A stretch of DNA of 64,000 nt. Source: Pseudarthrobacter sp. MM222 (GTDB taxonomy: Bacteria; Actinomycetota; Actinomycetes; Actinomycetales; Micrococcaceae). The position numbers and the translations under genes are program-made. The stretch lies in assembly GCF_947090775.1 (NCBI RefSeq), contig NZ_OX352321.1, positions 3,038,001-3,102,000 of the forward strand. The letters run 5' to 3'. The notes under the pieces were generated by a model. It saw only the letters and a list, made by a program, of their open reading frames with translations, was not told the origin of the DNA and ran no database searches. Positions 19,752 through 28,104 of the stretch are shown piece after piece. The first letter of the stretch is position 1; each line of letters opens with the position of its first letter.

Positions 19752-20971
19752 CGGGCTGTTTGGCGGGCGAGCGTTCCGGCGGTCTGGATGCTCGATTCGT
19801 GCCCGGCCATGCCGGCCTGGCGGGCGCGGGCGTAAGCACCCGGCAGGGCCGCCAGCAGCGCGTCGACATCCTCCGCGGTGGAGGAATGCCCCAGCGTGAA
19901 GCGCTGCGCCCCCCTGGCCGCGGCCTCGTCCAGGCCCATGGCCAGCAGCACGTGGGACGGGCGCGGGACACCTGCCGTGCACGCCGACCCGGTGGAGGAC
20001 TCGACGCCGGCGAGGTCCAGCAGGAACAACAGGGAGTCGCCCTCACAGCCGGGGAAGGTGAAGTGTGCGTTGCCCGGCAGCCGCCCCGCCCCGGGGGCTC
20101 CGCGCAGCACTGCCTCCGGCACCGCCGCCAGGACACCGTCGATCAGGCGGTCCCGGAGCGCCGCGATCCGGACGGCCTCCTCGGGGAGCTTCGCCGCGGC
20201 GGCCTCGGCAGCCGCAGCAAAGGCGGCAATCGAGGCGGTGTCGAGCGTCCCGGAGCGGACGTCGCGCTCCTGGCCTCCGCCGTGCTGGACCGGGGTCAGC
20301 TTCACCGCGCGGCCCAGGAGGAGCGCGCCGACGCCGACGGGCCCGCCGATCTTGTGCCCGGAGACGGACATGGCATCGAGGCCGGTGCCGCGGAAATCCA
20401 CAGGCACGGAGCCGAAGGCCTGGACGGCGTCGGAGTGCACGGGGACGCCGGCGGCGTGCGCCAGTTCAACGATCCTGGCTATGGGCTGGATGGTGCCGAC
20501 CTCGTTGTTGGCCCACATGACCGTGACAAGGGAGACCGATGCCGGATCGCGGGAGAGTTCGGCCTGCAGCACCGCAAGGTCCACGACGCCCTCGGCATCC
20601 ACCGGGAGCCAGCACACGTCCGCGCCCTCATGCCGTTCCAGCCATTCCACGGTGTCCAGCACCGCGTGGTGTTCGACGGCGGAGCACAGGACGCGCGTCC
20701 GGTCCGGATTCTCGGCGCGACGTGCCCAGTACAGGCCCTTGACCGCCAGGTTGTCGGACTCGGTCCCGCCGGAGGTGAAGATGATTTCGGAGGGATGGGC
20801 CCCGGCGGCCGAAGCCAGCACTTCCCGCGCGTCCTCGACAGCCCGGCGGGCCCGGCGGCCAGAGCCGTGCAGCGACGAGGGGTTGCCGGTGCGGGCCAAT
20901 TCGCGGGTCAGCGCTGCCAGCGCCTCCGGGGCGAGGGTGGTGGTGGCGGCATGGTCGAGATAAACAGGCAC
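19730..20971 (-). CDS. iscS: Cysteine desulfurase, IscS/NifS family
   Basis: This PLP enzyme takes sulfur from cysteine for tRNA thiolation or Fe-S clusters. The 413-residue product starts [18 protein letters not shown]. It has the PLP lysine in [10 protein letters not shown] (near residue 205) and the active-site cysteine in STGSACTAG (near residue 325). The GTG at 20971 gives the standard start; the frame is open upstream to 21136 but that part is not family-like. No iscU follows, so its main task may be sulfur supply to MnmA. The last codons overlap the opposite-strand FAD oxidoreductase. Confidence 0.92.
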   Translation of the reverse strand: MPVYLDHAATTTLAPEALAALTRELARTGNPSSLHGSGRRARRAVEDAREVLASAAGAHPSEIIFTSGGTESDNLAVKGLYWARRAENPDRTRVLCSAVEHHAVLDTVEWLERHEGADVCWLPVDAEGVVDLAVLQAELSRDPASVSLVTVMWANNEVGTIQPIARIVELAHAAGVPVHSDAVQAFGSVPVDFRGTGLDAMSVSGHKIGGPVGVGALLLGRAVKLTPVQHGGGQERDVRSGTLDTASIAAFAAAAEAAAAKLPEEAVRIAALRDRLIDGVLAAVPEAVLRGAPGAGRLPGNAHFTFPGCEGDSLLFLLDLAGVESSTGSACTAGVPRPSHVLLAMGLDEAAARGAQRFTLGHSSTAEDVDALLAALPGAYARARQAGMAGHESSIQTAGTLARQTARQAAGRS

Positions 20972-21045
20972 AGCCCCAATTCTACCCGCGGCGGCTGCCG
21001 GCGAAGCAGCCTGGCAAGGCCCGCCGCTCGTGTACATTCGAGCGG

Positions 21046-21921
21046 GTGAAAGCGTCCCTCTACCTTGTCCTGGCCACCCTGTTCTGGTCCGGAAACTACG
21101 TGGTCGGCGAGGCCGCGGTCGCCTCCATGACGCCACTGGAGCTCACCTTCTGGCGCTGGGCCCTGGCGGCCATGCCGCTGCTGCTCCTGGCCCAGTTCGT
21201 CGAGAAGCCTGACTGGCGCGCGGTGCTGCGCCGCTGGCCGGCGCTCCTGGTCCTGAGCATGCTGGGGATGAGCGGCTACACGCTGCTGTTGTACGGGGCG
21301 CTCGGCTACACGTCCGCCATGAACGCCTCCCTCATCACGGCAGCGAACCCGGCGCTGATCGTGGTGATGGCGATTATCCTGCTCGGGGAGAAGACGACCC
21401 GACTGGGCTGGCTCGGTATTTGCCTCGGCCTCCTGGGCGTGCTCCTCGTGCTGACGCGGGGCGAGCTTCAGAGGCTCCTCAGCTTCACAATGAACACCGG
21501 CGAGCTCCTGATGATCGGCGCGATCATCGTCTGGGGCTTCTACACGATCATTGCCCGCCGGCTGAACTTGCCGGCCATCGCGGCTACCGCCGTCCAGGTG
21601 GTGATGGCAACCGTGAGCCTGGCACCGTTCGCCCTCGCCCTGAACGTGCAGTTTCCCGACACCCCGGCCGAGGGCTGGTCCCTTGCCTACATCGCGGTCT
21701 TCCCGTCCCTTGGCGCCTATCTGCTCTGGAACCTGGCGCTGAAGTCCACCCCGCCGGGCACTGCGGGAAACTACCTCAATCTCATGGTCGTCTTCACCGC
21801 CGTCATCACCGTCGCGCTGGGGACGCCGCTGACCCTGGTACAGGTCATAGGCGGCCTGATGGTGATCGCGGGCGTCCTGCTGACCGGGGTGAAGGGGCGG
21901 TCCAGGCTCAAGGCAGCCTGA
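21046..21921 (+). CDS. EamA-family (DMT) transporter
   Basis: This 291-residue integral membrane protein has about ten hydrophobic segments arranged as two repeated five-helix EamA units. The first repeat begins [19 protein letters not shown] and the second begins [19 protein letters not shown]. Members export amino acids or other metabolites, but the substrate cannot be predicted here. The GTG start at 21046 lies 74 nt from the divergent desulfurase start. The gene is convergent with the SufR-like regulator, ending 11 nt before that gene's stop. Confidence 0.88.
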   Translation: MKASLYLVLATLFWSGNYVVGEAAVASMTPLELTFWRWALAAMPLLLLAQFVEKPDWRAVLRRWPALLVLSMLGMSGYTLLLYGALGYTSAMNASLITAANPALIVVMAIILLGEKTTRLGWLGICLGLLGVLLVLTRGELQRLLSFTMNTGELLMIGAIIVWGFYTIIARRLNLPAIAATAVQVVMATVSLAPFALALNVQFPDTPAEGWSLAYIAVFPSLGAYLLWNLALKSTPPGTAGNYLNLMVVFTAVITVALGTPLTLVQVIGGLMVIAGVLLTGVKGRSRLKAA

Positions 21922-21932
21922 ACCGGGCGCGC

Positions 21933-22631
21933 TCAGGCCGGCCGGATCCGGGCGCAGCATTGCCCGGGCCCTGCGGCTCCGCTGGCACGGAGGTCCTCGA
22001 TGGCCAGCGCCTCCACGCATTCCGGGGCAACGCCGCAAGCTGCGGCGGCTCCGCCCAGGAAGGCGCCGTTCATGGCGCACACCACGTCCGCATGGCCGGC
22101 CGCGATCCGGTGGAACGGGCAGTTCAGTAGCACCAACCCGCCCGCACCGTCGTCCTCGGGCCGATAGCCTTCCGCGGCCAGCAGCTCCGCAAAGGCCGCC
22201 GCATCCTTCCCGTCCGCGGCGGCCCGCCCGCGCGCATAAGCGGACCGGAGCAGCGCCTCGCGGGCAGGGACGCCAGCCGCCGTCGACTCCTCGATCGCGG
22301 CGACCAGCAGCTCGGCTGCCAGATCATAGTTCCGCTCAGGTACGGAGGCGGCTACCTCCTGGACTCCGGCCTTGTATAGCTTGGCGGGACGGCCGGAACC
22401 GGGGCCCTCCCGGCCCCCGAGCTTCCGGAACTCCACAGCAAGAAGCCCGTCGTGCACCATCCGGTCCAGATGAAAGGACGCGGTGCTCCGCGGCACGCCC
22501 AGGGCGCCGGCGGCGTCGTTCCGGCTTACCGGCTCCTCCGCTGACGCAACAAAAGCGAACAACTTCCGGCGGGTCTCGTCGCCGAGGGAGGCCACGGCGG
22601 CCATCCTGCGCCGCCAGGGAAGTGTGCTCAT
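21933..22631 (-). CDS. SufR-like winged-helix regulator (COG2345 type) with C-terminal cysteines
   Basis: The 232-residue product has an N-terminal ArsR/MarR-like winged helix (about residues 10-90, with VSRNDAAGALGVPRSTASFHL as recognition region). The C-terminal domain carries cysteines at 171, 185, 199, 205 and 225-226. The C-x13-C-x13-C spacing resembles the [4Fe-4S]-binding SufR family. I therefore infer a metal- or FeS-sensing repressor. The ATG at 22631 is preferred over the upstream start at 22655. It is divergent from the DoxX-like gene, and operators cover the shared promoter region, so autoregulation is likely. No suf genes lie in the window. Confidence 0.75.
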   Translation of the reverse strand: MSTLPWRRRMAAVASLGDETRRKLFAFVASAEEPVSRNDAAGALGVPRSTASFHLDRMVHDGLLAVEFRKLGGREGPGSGRPAKLYKAGVQEVAASVPERNYDLAAELLVAAIEESTAAGVPAREALLRSAYARGRAAADGKDAAAFAELLAAEGYRPEDDGAGGLVLLNCPFHRIAAGHADVVCAMNGAFLGGAAAACGVAPECVEALAIEDLRASGAAGPGQCCARIRPA

Positions 22632-22643
22632 GAGGCATTCTAA

Positions 22644-22672
22644 CTCTAAAAACAAGATCCATTGTTTAATAG
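22644..22672. promoter_or_regulatory. Degenerate second operator over the regulator's own promoter
   Basis: This 29-bp stretch matches about 17 positions of the intact operator at 22682-22710, including CTAAAA and CAAG in the left half. It covers the predicted -10 TATTAA (22671-22666, minus strand) of the regulator gene. Its -35 TTGATT (22693-22688) lies inside the intact operator. The match is moderate, so it may be a weak site. Confidence 0.4.
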
Positions 22673-22710
22673 CCCTAGCGGTTCTAAAATCAAGTTATTC
22701 ACTTTTAGAA
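22662..22710 (+). promoter_or_regulatory. Promoter and 29-bp palindromic operator of the DoxX-like gene
   Basis: A -35 box TTGTTT (22662-22667) and a -10 box TAAAAT (22685-22690) are spaced 17 nt. The inverted repeat at 22682-22710 has perfect 8-nt arms (TTCTAAAA, TTTTAGAA) around 13 nt and overlaps the -10 box. The offset between operator and -10 is the same as at 18453-18481, and 23 of 29 bases are identical. The Shine-Dalgarno AAGGAG begins at the operator's right edge. Confidence 0.75.
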
Positions 22711-22720
22711 GGAGCTTGAG

Positions 22721-23134
22721 ATGGAATCCTCCACAATCCGTTCCACCGCTACCCGTCCGTTGCTCGAGGGACCAGGTCGGCAGGCCTTTCTGCTGCTGAG
22801 GACGGTCTTCACCGTGGCGCCCATACTGTTCGGACTGGACAAATTCACCAATCTGATGGCTGACTGGACGATCTATCTGGCGCCCGTGGCCACGTCCGTG
22901 ATCCCGCTTCCGGCCCAGACCATCATGTACGCAGTCGGCGTCGTGGAAATCGTTGCCGGGCTCACGGTGGCGTTCCGGCCCCGCTTCGGATCGCTGCTGG
23001 TTGCCGTCTGGTTGTTCGGCATCATCATCAACCTGCTCGTGCTGGGCGCCTTCTTCGATGTGGCCCTTCGCGATTTCGGTTTGTTGGTCGGAGCGCTGGC
23101 GCTGAACCGGCTGTCACCGGGGAAGCTCCGGTAG
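22721..23134 (+). CDS. DoxX-like small integral membrane protein
   Basis: The 137-residue protein has four hydrophobic segments and the LFGLDKFTNLMADW region typical of DoxX-like membrane proteins. DoxX-family members have been linked to redox balance at the membrane in some bacteria, but this copy has no tested role. The start at 22721 has AAGGAG with good spacing. It is divergent from a SufR-like regulator and shares its operator type with the FAD oxidoreductase gene, so both may answer the same signal. A stem at about 23137-23175 follows the stop codon. Confidence 0.78.
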   Translation: MESSTIRSTATRPLLEGPGRQAFLLLRTVFTVAPILFGLDKFTNLMADWTIYLAPVATSVIPLPAQTIMYAVGVVEIVAGLTVAFRPRFGSLLVAVWLFGIIINLLVLGAFFDVALRDFGLLVGALALNRLSPGKLR

Positions 23135-23136
23135 GG

Positions 23137-23175
23137 CCGCCACAAGCCCGCGGAGCGCCAACTCCGCGCGGTGGC
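23137..23175 (+). terminator. Possible terminator hairpin after the DoxX-like gene
   Basis: The inner arms CGCGGAG and CTCCGCG (23149-23155, 23162-23168) and outer arms GCCAC and GTGGC (23139-23143, 23171-23175) form a stem with an internal loop. There is no T tract. Confidence 0.4.
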
Positions 23176-23291
23176 CGGCTTGCCCCGCGGGAACCATCCG
23201 GGCCCGCGCGGTCGTTGTTCCCCTAGCCGGTTAAGCTGGCCATACCGGACGCCCAGGATGGGCCGGAGCCATCAACGTAAAGGATTCTTGG

Positions 23292-24248
23292 TTGACCCAG
23301 GGGAACAGCTCGCATTACCAGGTCCTCCGCATCCCGGTGACGGCGACGGACAAGGAGATCAAGGTGGCCTACCGCAAGGCCGCCCGCACTGCGCACCCGG
23401 ACCATGGTGGCGACCCTGCGGCCTTTCGTAGGGTGACCCTTGCCTACGAGACGCTGATCGACGCCAAGAGCCGGGCCGACTACGACCGGTCCTACGGCAG
23501 CGGCCGCGGCGCCTTCACCGTCCCGTCCGACGACGAGGGTGCCCACTTTGATGCCCCGGCCGCCGGCAGCCGTGCTTCGGCGAATGTCCGGCGCCCTAAC
23601 ACGCCGCGGAATACCGCAGCCGACGCCCCGGTCTATGTCCCTCCCTTTGAGCAATATGCGCAGACCGGCGAGGTGCCGCTGATCCCCGAGGAACTGGCGC
23701 GCCAGCAGGTCCACGGGCTGCCGCGGAAGCGTGGGATTTTCGGTGCGGAGGCCAGGATCCAGCGGGAGATGCGGACGGTGCAGCTGATCAGCCGGCAGAT
23801 CCTCCCCGCCATCCCCGCCGCACGCCTCATCAACGGCCTGCAGTCACCGGCGGACAACAGCCACATCGACCACGTGGTCCTCTCCGGCTACCGGATGGCG
23901 ATCGTCGGCTCCATGCTGCTTCCGCCGGGGGCCTATGCCTGGAACGGCGGCGCCCTGACGCACGGCGGGCGCTCGATCGCCCCGCCCCAGCTTGCCCATG
24001 TGGTGCGCCGGATGCAGGATATCTTTCCGGAGCTGAATGTCACGGGCTGGACGGTGGTCCACAGCTCCGACGGCAACCTGCACGAACCGGTCATCGACCG
24101 GCACCGCCGTTCCGGCGCGCACGAAACGGTCCAGGTGGTGAATGCGGCCGGCCTGGCCCGCGGGCTCAAGCAGTTCCTGAGCTCCGGCCCGGCGCCGAAC
24201 ACCGTCGCTGTGCCCGTGCTCGCCCGGCTGCTGCGGGGAATGCACTAG
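23292..24248 (+). CDS. J-domain protein with an uncharacterised (possibly NERD-like) C-terminal domain
   Basis: The 318-residue protein begins with a J domain (about residues 8-65): HYQVLRIP, then KVAYRKAARTAHPDHGGD with the essential HPD tripeptide, then FRRVTLAYETLID. J domains stimulate the ATPase of DnaK. There is no Gly/Phe-rich or zinc-finger region, so it is not a general DnaJ. Residues about 165-300 include SHIDHVVLSGYRMAIV, which faintly recalls nuclease-related NERD domains; this is only a suggestion. The TTG start at 23292 has AAAGGA upstream. It is followed by trmL on the same strand. Confidence 0.75.
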   Translation: MTQGNSSHYQVLRIPVTATDKEIKVAYRKAARTAHPDHGGDPAAFRRVTLAYETLIDAKSRADYDRSYGSGRGAFTVPSDDEGAHFDAPAAGSRASANVRRPNTPRNTAADAPVYVPPFEQYAQTGEVPLIPEELARQQVHGLPRKRGIFGAEARIQREMRTVQLISRQILPAIPAARLINGLQSPADNSHIDHVVLSGYRMAIVGSMLLPPGAYAWNGGALTHGGRSIAPPQLAHVVRRMQDIFPELNVTGWTVVHSSDGNLHEPVIDRHRRSGAHETVQVVNAAGLARGLKQFLSSGPAPNTVAVPVLARLLRGMH

Positions 24249-24287
24249 CCGGCATCCGGCACGGCATCATCTCGCTAGGATGGGACC

Positions 24288-24755
24288 GTGTTCCGCATCC
24301 TCTTCCACGCCCCCGAAATCCCCGGCAATACCGGCAACGCCATCCGGCTGGCCGCGATCACGGGGGCCCAGCTGCACCTGGTCGAACCGCTGGGCTTTGA
24401 TTTTTCCGACGCCAAGCTGCGGCGCGCAGGCCTCGATTACCACGACCTCGCCGTCGTGACCGTCCACCGAGACATCGACGCGGCCTGGGAGGCGCTGGCA
24501 CCGGACCGGGTCTTCGCCTTCACCTCCGACGGCGAGGCCTCCTACACGGACATCAGCTACCGCCCGGGAGACGTTCTCCTGTTCGGCTGCGAGTCCGTGG
24601 GGCTTCCCGAGGAGCTCAAGAACGATCCCCACGTGACCTCCCGCGTCCGCCTGCCGATGCTGCCCGCCCTGCGCTCGCTGAACCTTGCCAACGCGGCCTC
24701 GATCGCGGTCTACGAGGCGTGGCGCCAGAACGGCTTCGCCGGGGCCCGGCTCTAG
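24288..24755 (+). CDS. trmL: tRNA (cytidine/uridine-34-2'-O)-methyltransferase, TrmL type
   Basis: This small SPOUT enzyme methylates the 2'-O of the wobble nucleotide of certain Leu tRNAs. The 155-residue length is typical. The SPOUT knot motifs are visible as PEIPGNTGNAIRLAA (motif 1), VLLFGCESVGLP (motif 2) and RSLNLANAASIAVYEAWRQ (motif 3). The start is a GTG at 24288. The family is clear; the exact tRNA target is inferred. Confidence 0.9.
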   Translation: MFRILFHAPEIPGNTGNAIRLAAITGAQLHLVEPLGFDFSDAKLRRAGLDYHDLAVVTVHRDIDAAWEALAPDRVFAFTSDGEASYTDISYRPGDVLLFGCESVGLPEELKNDPHVTSRVRLPMLPALRSLNLANAASIAVYEAWRQNGFAGARL

Positions 24756-24999
24756 CAGCAGATCCAAGCACGCAAGATTCCGTCCGCTGCAGCCCATCCG
24801 GGCGTGCCGCCGCGCCGAATCCCCTATGAAGCCCGGTACACGGGGCAGCCGCACGGAGCACGGGGAGAGGAGCGAGGAACTGCAGGTGACGACAGTGCAG
24901 GTGGACAGATGCCCAAACCGCCGGGCCGCGGGCGGTCGCGCTCCTTGGGCGGACTATCCTGGCCCGGGATCGGCGCCCGGCGCCTTATGCTTGAAGGTG

Positions 25000-25605
25000 A
25001 TGGACACTCCCAACGCCCCGAATCCCGAGGCCGCCGCTCCCCCCGGCACGTCAGCCGACGTCAACCGTCGACTGGGTTCCTTGCTGGAACTGATCGCCCG
25101 GGGTGACCAGGCCGCCTTTGCCGAGTTTTACCAGCTCACCTCGCGGCGCGTTTACGGCATGGCCCGCAGGGTCCTGATCGATACGGAACTCAGCGAGGAC
25201 ACGACGCAGGAAGTTTTCCTCCAGGTCTGGCAGAACGCGTCCAAGTTCAATCCCGATGCCGGCAGTCCGCTTGCCTGGCTGATGACCATCTCGCACCGAC
25301 GGGCCGTGGACAAGGTCCGTTCCTCCCAGTCCTCCACGGACAGGGAGGCGAAATACGGTGCCAGCAGCCAGGAAATCGACCATGACTCCGTCTCCGACGA
25401 GGTCGGCAGCCGGCTCGAAGCCGAGGCCGTGGTCCGCTGCCTCGAGACGCTGACGGACACGCAGCAGGAGTCCGTGCGGCTCGCCTACTACGGCGGGCTC
25501 ACGTACCGGGAAGTCGCAGAAAGACTCAACGCTGCCGTGCCCACCATCAAGTCCCGCATCCGCGATGGACTGATCCGCCTGAAGACCTGTCTGGGGGTGA
25601 GTTGA
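25000..25605 (+). CDS. sigK: ECF sigma factor, SigK type
   Basis: This 201-residue ECF sigma factor has sigma-2 (FAEFYQLTSRRVYGMARR...TQEVFLQVWQNASKF) and sigma-4 (TDTQQESVRLAYYGGLTYREVAERLN...KSRIRDGLIRLK) regions. The ATG at 25000, with AAGG five to six nt upstream, gives the usual SigK length; a GTG at 24997 is possible. The immediately following gene encodes an RskA-like anti-sigma factor, as in mycobacteria, where the SigK/RskA pair responds to an extracellular redox signal. No target promoter could be assigned within the window. Confidence 0.9.
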   Translation: MDTPNAPNPEAAAPPGTSADVNRRLGSLLELIARGDQAAFAEFYQLTSRRVYGMARRVLIDTELSEDTTQEVFLQVWQNASKFNPDAGSPLAWLMTISHRRAVDKVRSSQSSTDREAKYGASSQEIDHDSVSDEVGSRLEAEAVVRCLETLTDTQQESVRLAYYGGLTYREVAERLNAAVPTIKSRIRDGLIRLKTCLGVS

Positions 25606-25606
25606 G

Positions 25607-26500
25607 ATGACCGAGATGAATGCGCACAACAACGCACGTGTTCCCGGCGCCTTTGCGGCCGACATCGCCACCGACCTCACTTCGGGCAGGGCAGTGGACC
25701 TCGCGGAGGTCTACGCCCTCAATGCGGTCGACGACGCCGAGCGCGCCGCCATCGAGCGCTATGTCGCCTCGGCCCCGGCCGCAGAGCGCGCCGCTTTCAA
25801 CGAAAGGGTGCACCAGGCGCAGGAAACACTGGCGGCGAGTTTCACCGCGGAGGCCGAACCGCCGTCCGGACTGCTGAACCGCATTCTGTCGTCGCTGCCG
25901 GTACACGATGCCGAACAGGGCCAGCAGACGGCCGCCACGCCCCCCTCCGCACCTCCGGTGGCCACCGCGCCCGCCCCCTTTGCCCAGGAATCCTCGGCGC
26001 CGCACCCCACCGATGAACTGGACGCGGCCCGCCGTCGCCGGGAAGAACGGCGCCGGCCGCAGGGCATGCGCACCTGGCTCGTGGGCGTCGCGGCAGCCGC
26101 CGCCATCGCCCTGGGCGGGGTCGGCGTCGGCGCCTATGTGGCGAACCAGAATGATCCGCTTAACCAGGTCATGCAGGCCGGTGACATCCGCCAGGCTACC
26201 GTCGACGTGGCGGGCGGCGGCACGGCCACCGTGTCGGTCTCCCCGTCGAAGGACGCGGTGGTGGTCAAGATGAACAACGTCCCGCCACCGCCTCCCGGCA
26301 AGGTCTATCAGATGTGGCTGATCCCGAAGGACGGTTCGGCGCCGGTATCACAGGGCCTCATGGACGCCGAGGCACTCTCGAAGCCGGCGGTCGTCAAGGG
26401 TATCCGCACGGCTGCGGCCCTGGGCATCACGGTGGAGCCGGCAGGCGGTTCGACGTCGCCGACCATGCCGACGGTTGCCGCCGCCACGCTGGGAGCGTAG
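25607..26500 (+). CDS. rskA: RskA-type transmembrane anti-sigma factor
   Basis: The 297-residue protein has a cytoplasmic N-terminal anti-sigma domain (about residues 25-100, with VYALNAVDDAERAAIERY). A basic Arg-rich stretch comes next, then one membrane segment (about 162-182), and an extracellular RskA domain ending in VYQMWLIPKDGSAPVSQG and a Gly/Ser/Thr tail. It would hold SigK inactive at the membrane until cleaved or altered outside. It starts one base after the sigK stop, so the two are cotranslated. The linker is unusually rich in Ala and Pro. Confidence 0.9.
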   Translation: MTEMNAHNNARVPGAFAADIATDLTSGRAVDLAEVYALNAVDDAERAAIERYVASAPAAERAAFNERVHQAQETLAASFTAEAEPPSGLLNRILSSLPVHDAEQGQQTAATPPSAPPVATAPAPFAQESSAPHPTDELDAARRRREERRRPQGMRTWLVGVAAAAAIALGGVGVGAYVANQNDPLNQVMQAGDIRQATVDVAGGGTATVSVSPSKDAVVVKMNNVPPPPPGKVYQMWLIPKDGSAPVSQGLMDAEALSKPAVVKGIRTAAALGITVEPAGGSTSPTMPTVAAATLGA

Positions 26501-26550
26501 CCTTCGGGCGCCGGTTCCGGACAGCGAGTACCGGCAGCAGGACCAACGAC

Positions 26551-26604
26551 AAAGCCGCGCAGGCCTTGGCTCCGTCAGGAGATCAAGGCCGGCGCGGCTT
26601 TTTT
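26551..26604. terminator. Bidirectional terminator between rskA and gntP
   Basis: The arms AAAGCCGCGC and GCGCGGCTTT plus an inner GGCCTTG/CAAGGCC pairing form a long stem followed by a run of six T on the plus strand and preceded by A residues for the minus strand. It fits two converging genes. Confidence 0.85.
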
Positions 26605-26645
26605 GGGCCGTGGTGGCGTCCGTGCGGGGTTGCGGGCGTGCTCCG

Positions 26646-28058
26646 CTAGACGATCAGCGAGAGCAGCATCACGAAGCCGAAGCCGACCACGGAGATCAGC
26701 GTTTCCATCACCGACCAGGTCTTGAAGGTCTGGCCCACGGTCAGGCCGAAGAGTTCCTTGACAAGCCAGAACCCGGCGTCGTTCACGTGCGAGAGGAACA
26801 GCGAGCCGGCACCGATGGCAAGGGCCAGGAGCGCTGCGTGCGTCGGAGTGAGCGAGCTGGCCAGGGGCGCCACGATGCCGGCCGCCGTGACGGTCGCCAC
26901 GGTGGCGGAGCCAGTGGCCAGGCGCAATGCGACGGCCACGATGAAGCCGAGCACGAGGACGGACATGTTGGTGCCCTCGGCCCACTTCTTGACGGCATCG
27001 CCGACGCCGGCACCGATGAGGGTCTGTTTGAAGCCGCCGCCGGCGCCGACGATCAGCAGGATAGCGGCGATGGGGCCGAGGCTTGCGCCGATCTTCGCGG
27101 TGATCTTGTTGCCGGTGAAGCCCACCGCGTAGCCGAAGGTAACGATCGCGAGCAGCACGGCCAAAGTCATGGCGACGAGCGGCTGGCCGACGAAGTCGAA
27201 GAAGCCCCGGATCCCGGGCGCCGTCGCGGCATCGGGCCAGATGATGTCCACGATGGCCTTCAGGAGCATCAGGACCACCGGGAAGATGATGGTCAGCAGG
27301 GTGACGAGGAAGCTCGGCTGGCGCTTGACGCCTTCCATGTCCGCGCCGTGCTGGGTGTCGATGCCGCCCGCGAAGGCGGGGGCGCCGACGGGAACCCACT
27401 TCGCCGCGAGCCGGGAAAACAGGGGCCCGCAGATGATGACCGTGGGAATGGCGACGAGCAGGCCCAGCGCCAGCGTGGTGCCGAGTTCGGCCTTGACGGC
27501 GCTGATCGCGATCAGCGGTCCGGGGTGCGGCGGCACCAGGCCGTGCAGCACGGACAGGCCGGCCAGCGCGGGGATGGCGATGCGCATGAGGGGCATCTTG
27601 GAGCGCTGGGTCACGAGGACGATCACGGGCAGCAGCAGCACCAGACCGATTTCGAAGAACATCGGCAGGCCGATAATGACCGCCACGAGCGTGATGGACC
27701 AGACGAGCTTGTTGCCCGTGGCCTTCGCCAGCAGCGTGTCCACCACCCGGTTGGCCCCGCCGGAGTCCGCCAGCAGCTTGCCGAGCATGGCGCCGAGGGC
27801 GATCAGCAGGCCCACTTCCTTCAGGACGCCGCCCACTCCGTCCTCGAAGTTGGTGATGATTTTGGCCAGCTCCACGCCCGAGGCGAGGCCAACGGAGGCG
27901 GAGCCGAGAATGAGGGCGAGGAAAGGGTGCAGCTTGAATTTGGCGATCAGCACCACGATGAGCGCGATGCCCAGGGCGGCGACCACCAGAAGGCGGGTGT
28001 CGTGGCCGGTCCAGGCCTCGAGGGCAGCGGGAAGCTGCAAGGGCATAAGAGAATTCAA
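26646..28058 (-). CDS. gntP: GntP-family gluconate:H+ symporter
   Basis: This 470-residue membrane protein has about 12 hydrophobic segments and the GntP family blocks ALILGSASVGLASGVELAKI and GLPMFFEIGLVLLLPV. It imports gluconate or a related sugar acid. The TTG start at 28058 has AGGA eight nt upstream; an ATG at 28046 lacks a ribosome site. It lies 46 nt after gluconokinase on the same strand, so the pair forms an uptake-and-phosphorylation operon feeding the pentose phosphate pathway. Confidence 0.93.
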   Translation of the reverse strand: MNSLMPLQLPAALEAWTGHDTRLLVVAALGIALIVVLIAKFKLHPFLALILGSASVGLASGVELAKIITNFEDGVGGVLKEVGLLIALGAMLGKLLADSGGANRVVDTLLAKATGNKLVWSITLVAVIIGLPMFFEIGLVLLLPVIVLVTQRSKMPLMRIAIPALAGLSVLHGLVPPHPGPLIAISAVKAELGTTLALGLLVAIPTVIICGPLFSRLAAKWVPVGAPAFAGGIDTQHGADMEGVKRQPSFLVTLLTIIFPVVLMLLKAIVDIIWPDAATAPGIRGFFDFVGQPLVAMTLAVLLAIVTFGYAVGFTGNKITAKIGASLGPIAAILLIVGAGGGFKQTLIGAGVGDAVKKWAEGTNMSVLVLGFIVAVALRLATGSATVATVTAAGIVAPLASSLTPTHAALLALAIGAGSLFLSHVNDAGFWLVKELFGLTVGQTFKTWSVMETLISVVGFGFVMLLSLIV

Positions 28059-28104
28059 AACGTGTTCCTAGCTGAGATGACTGGTGGGACGGCGGCGGTG
28101 CCGG

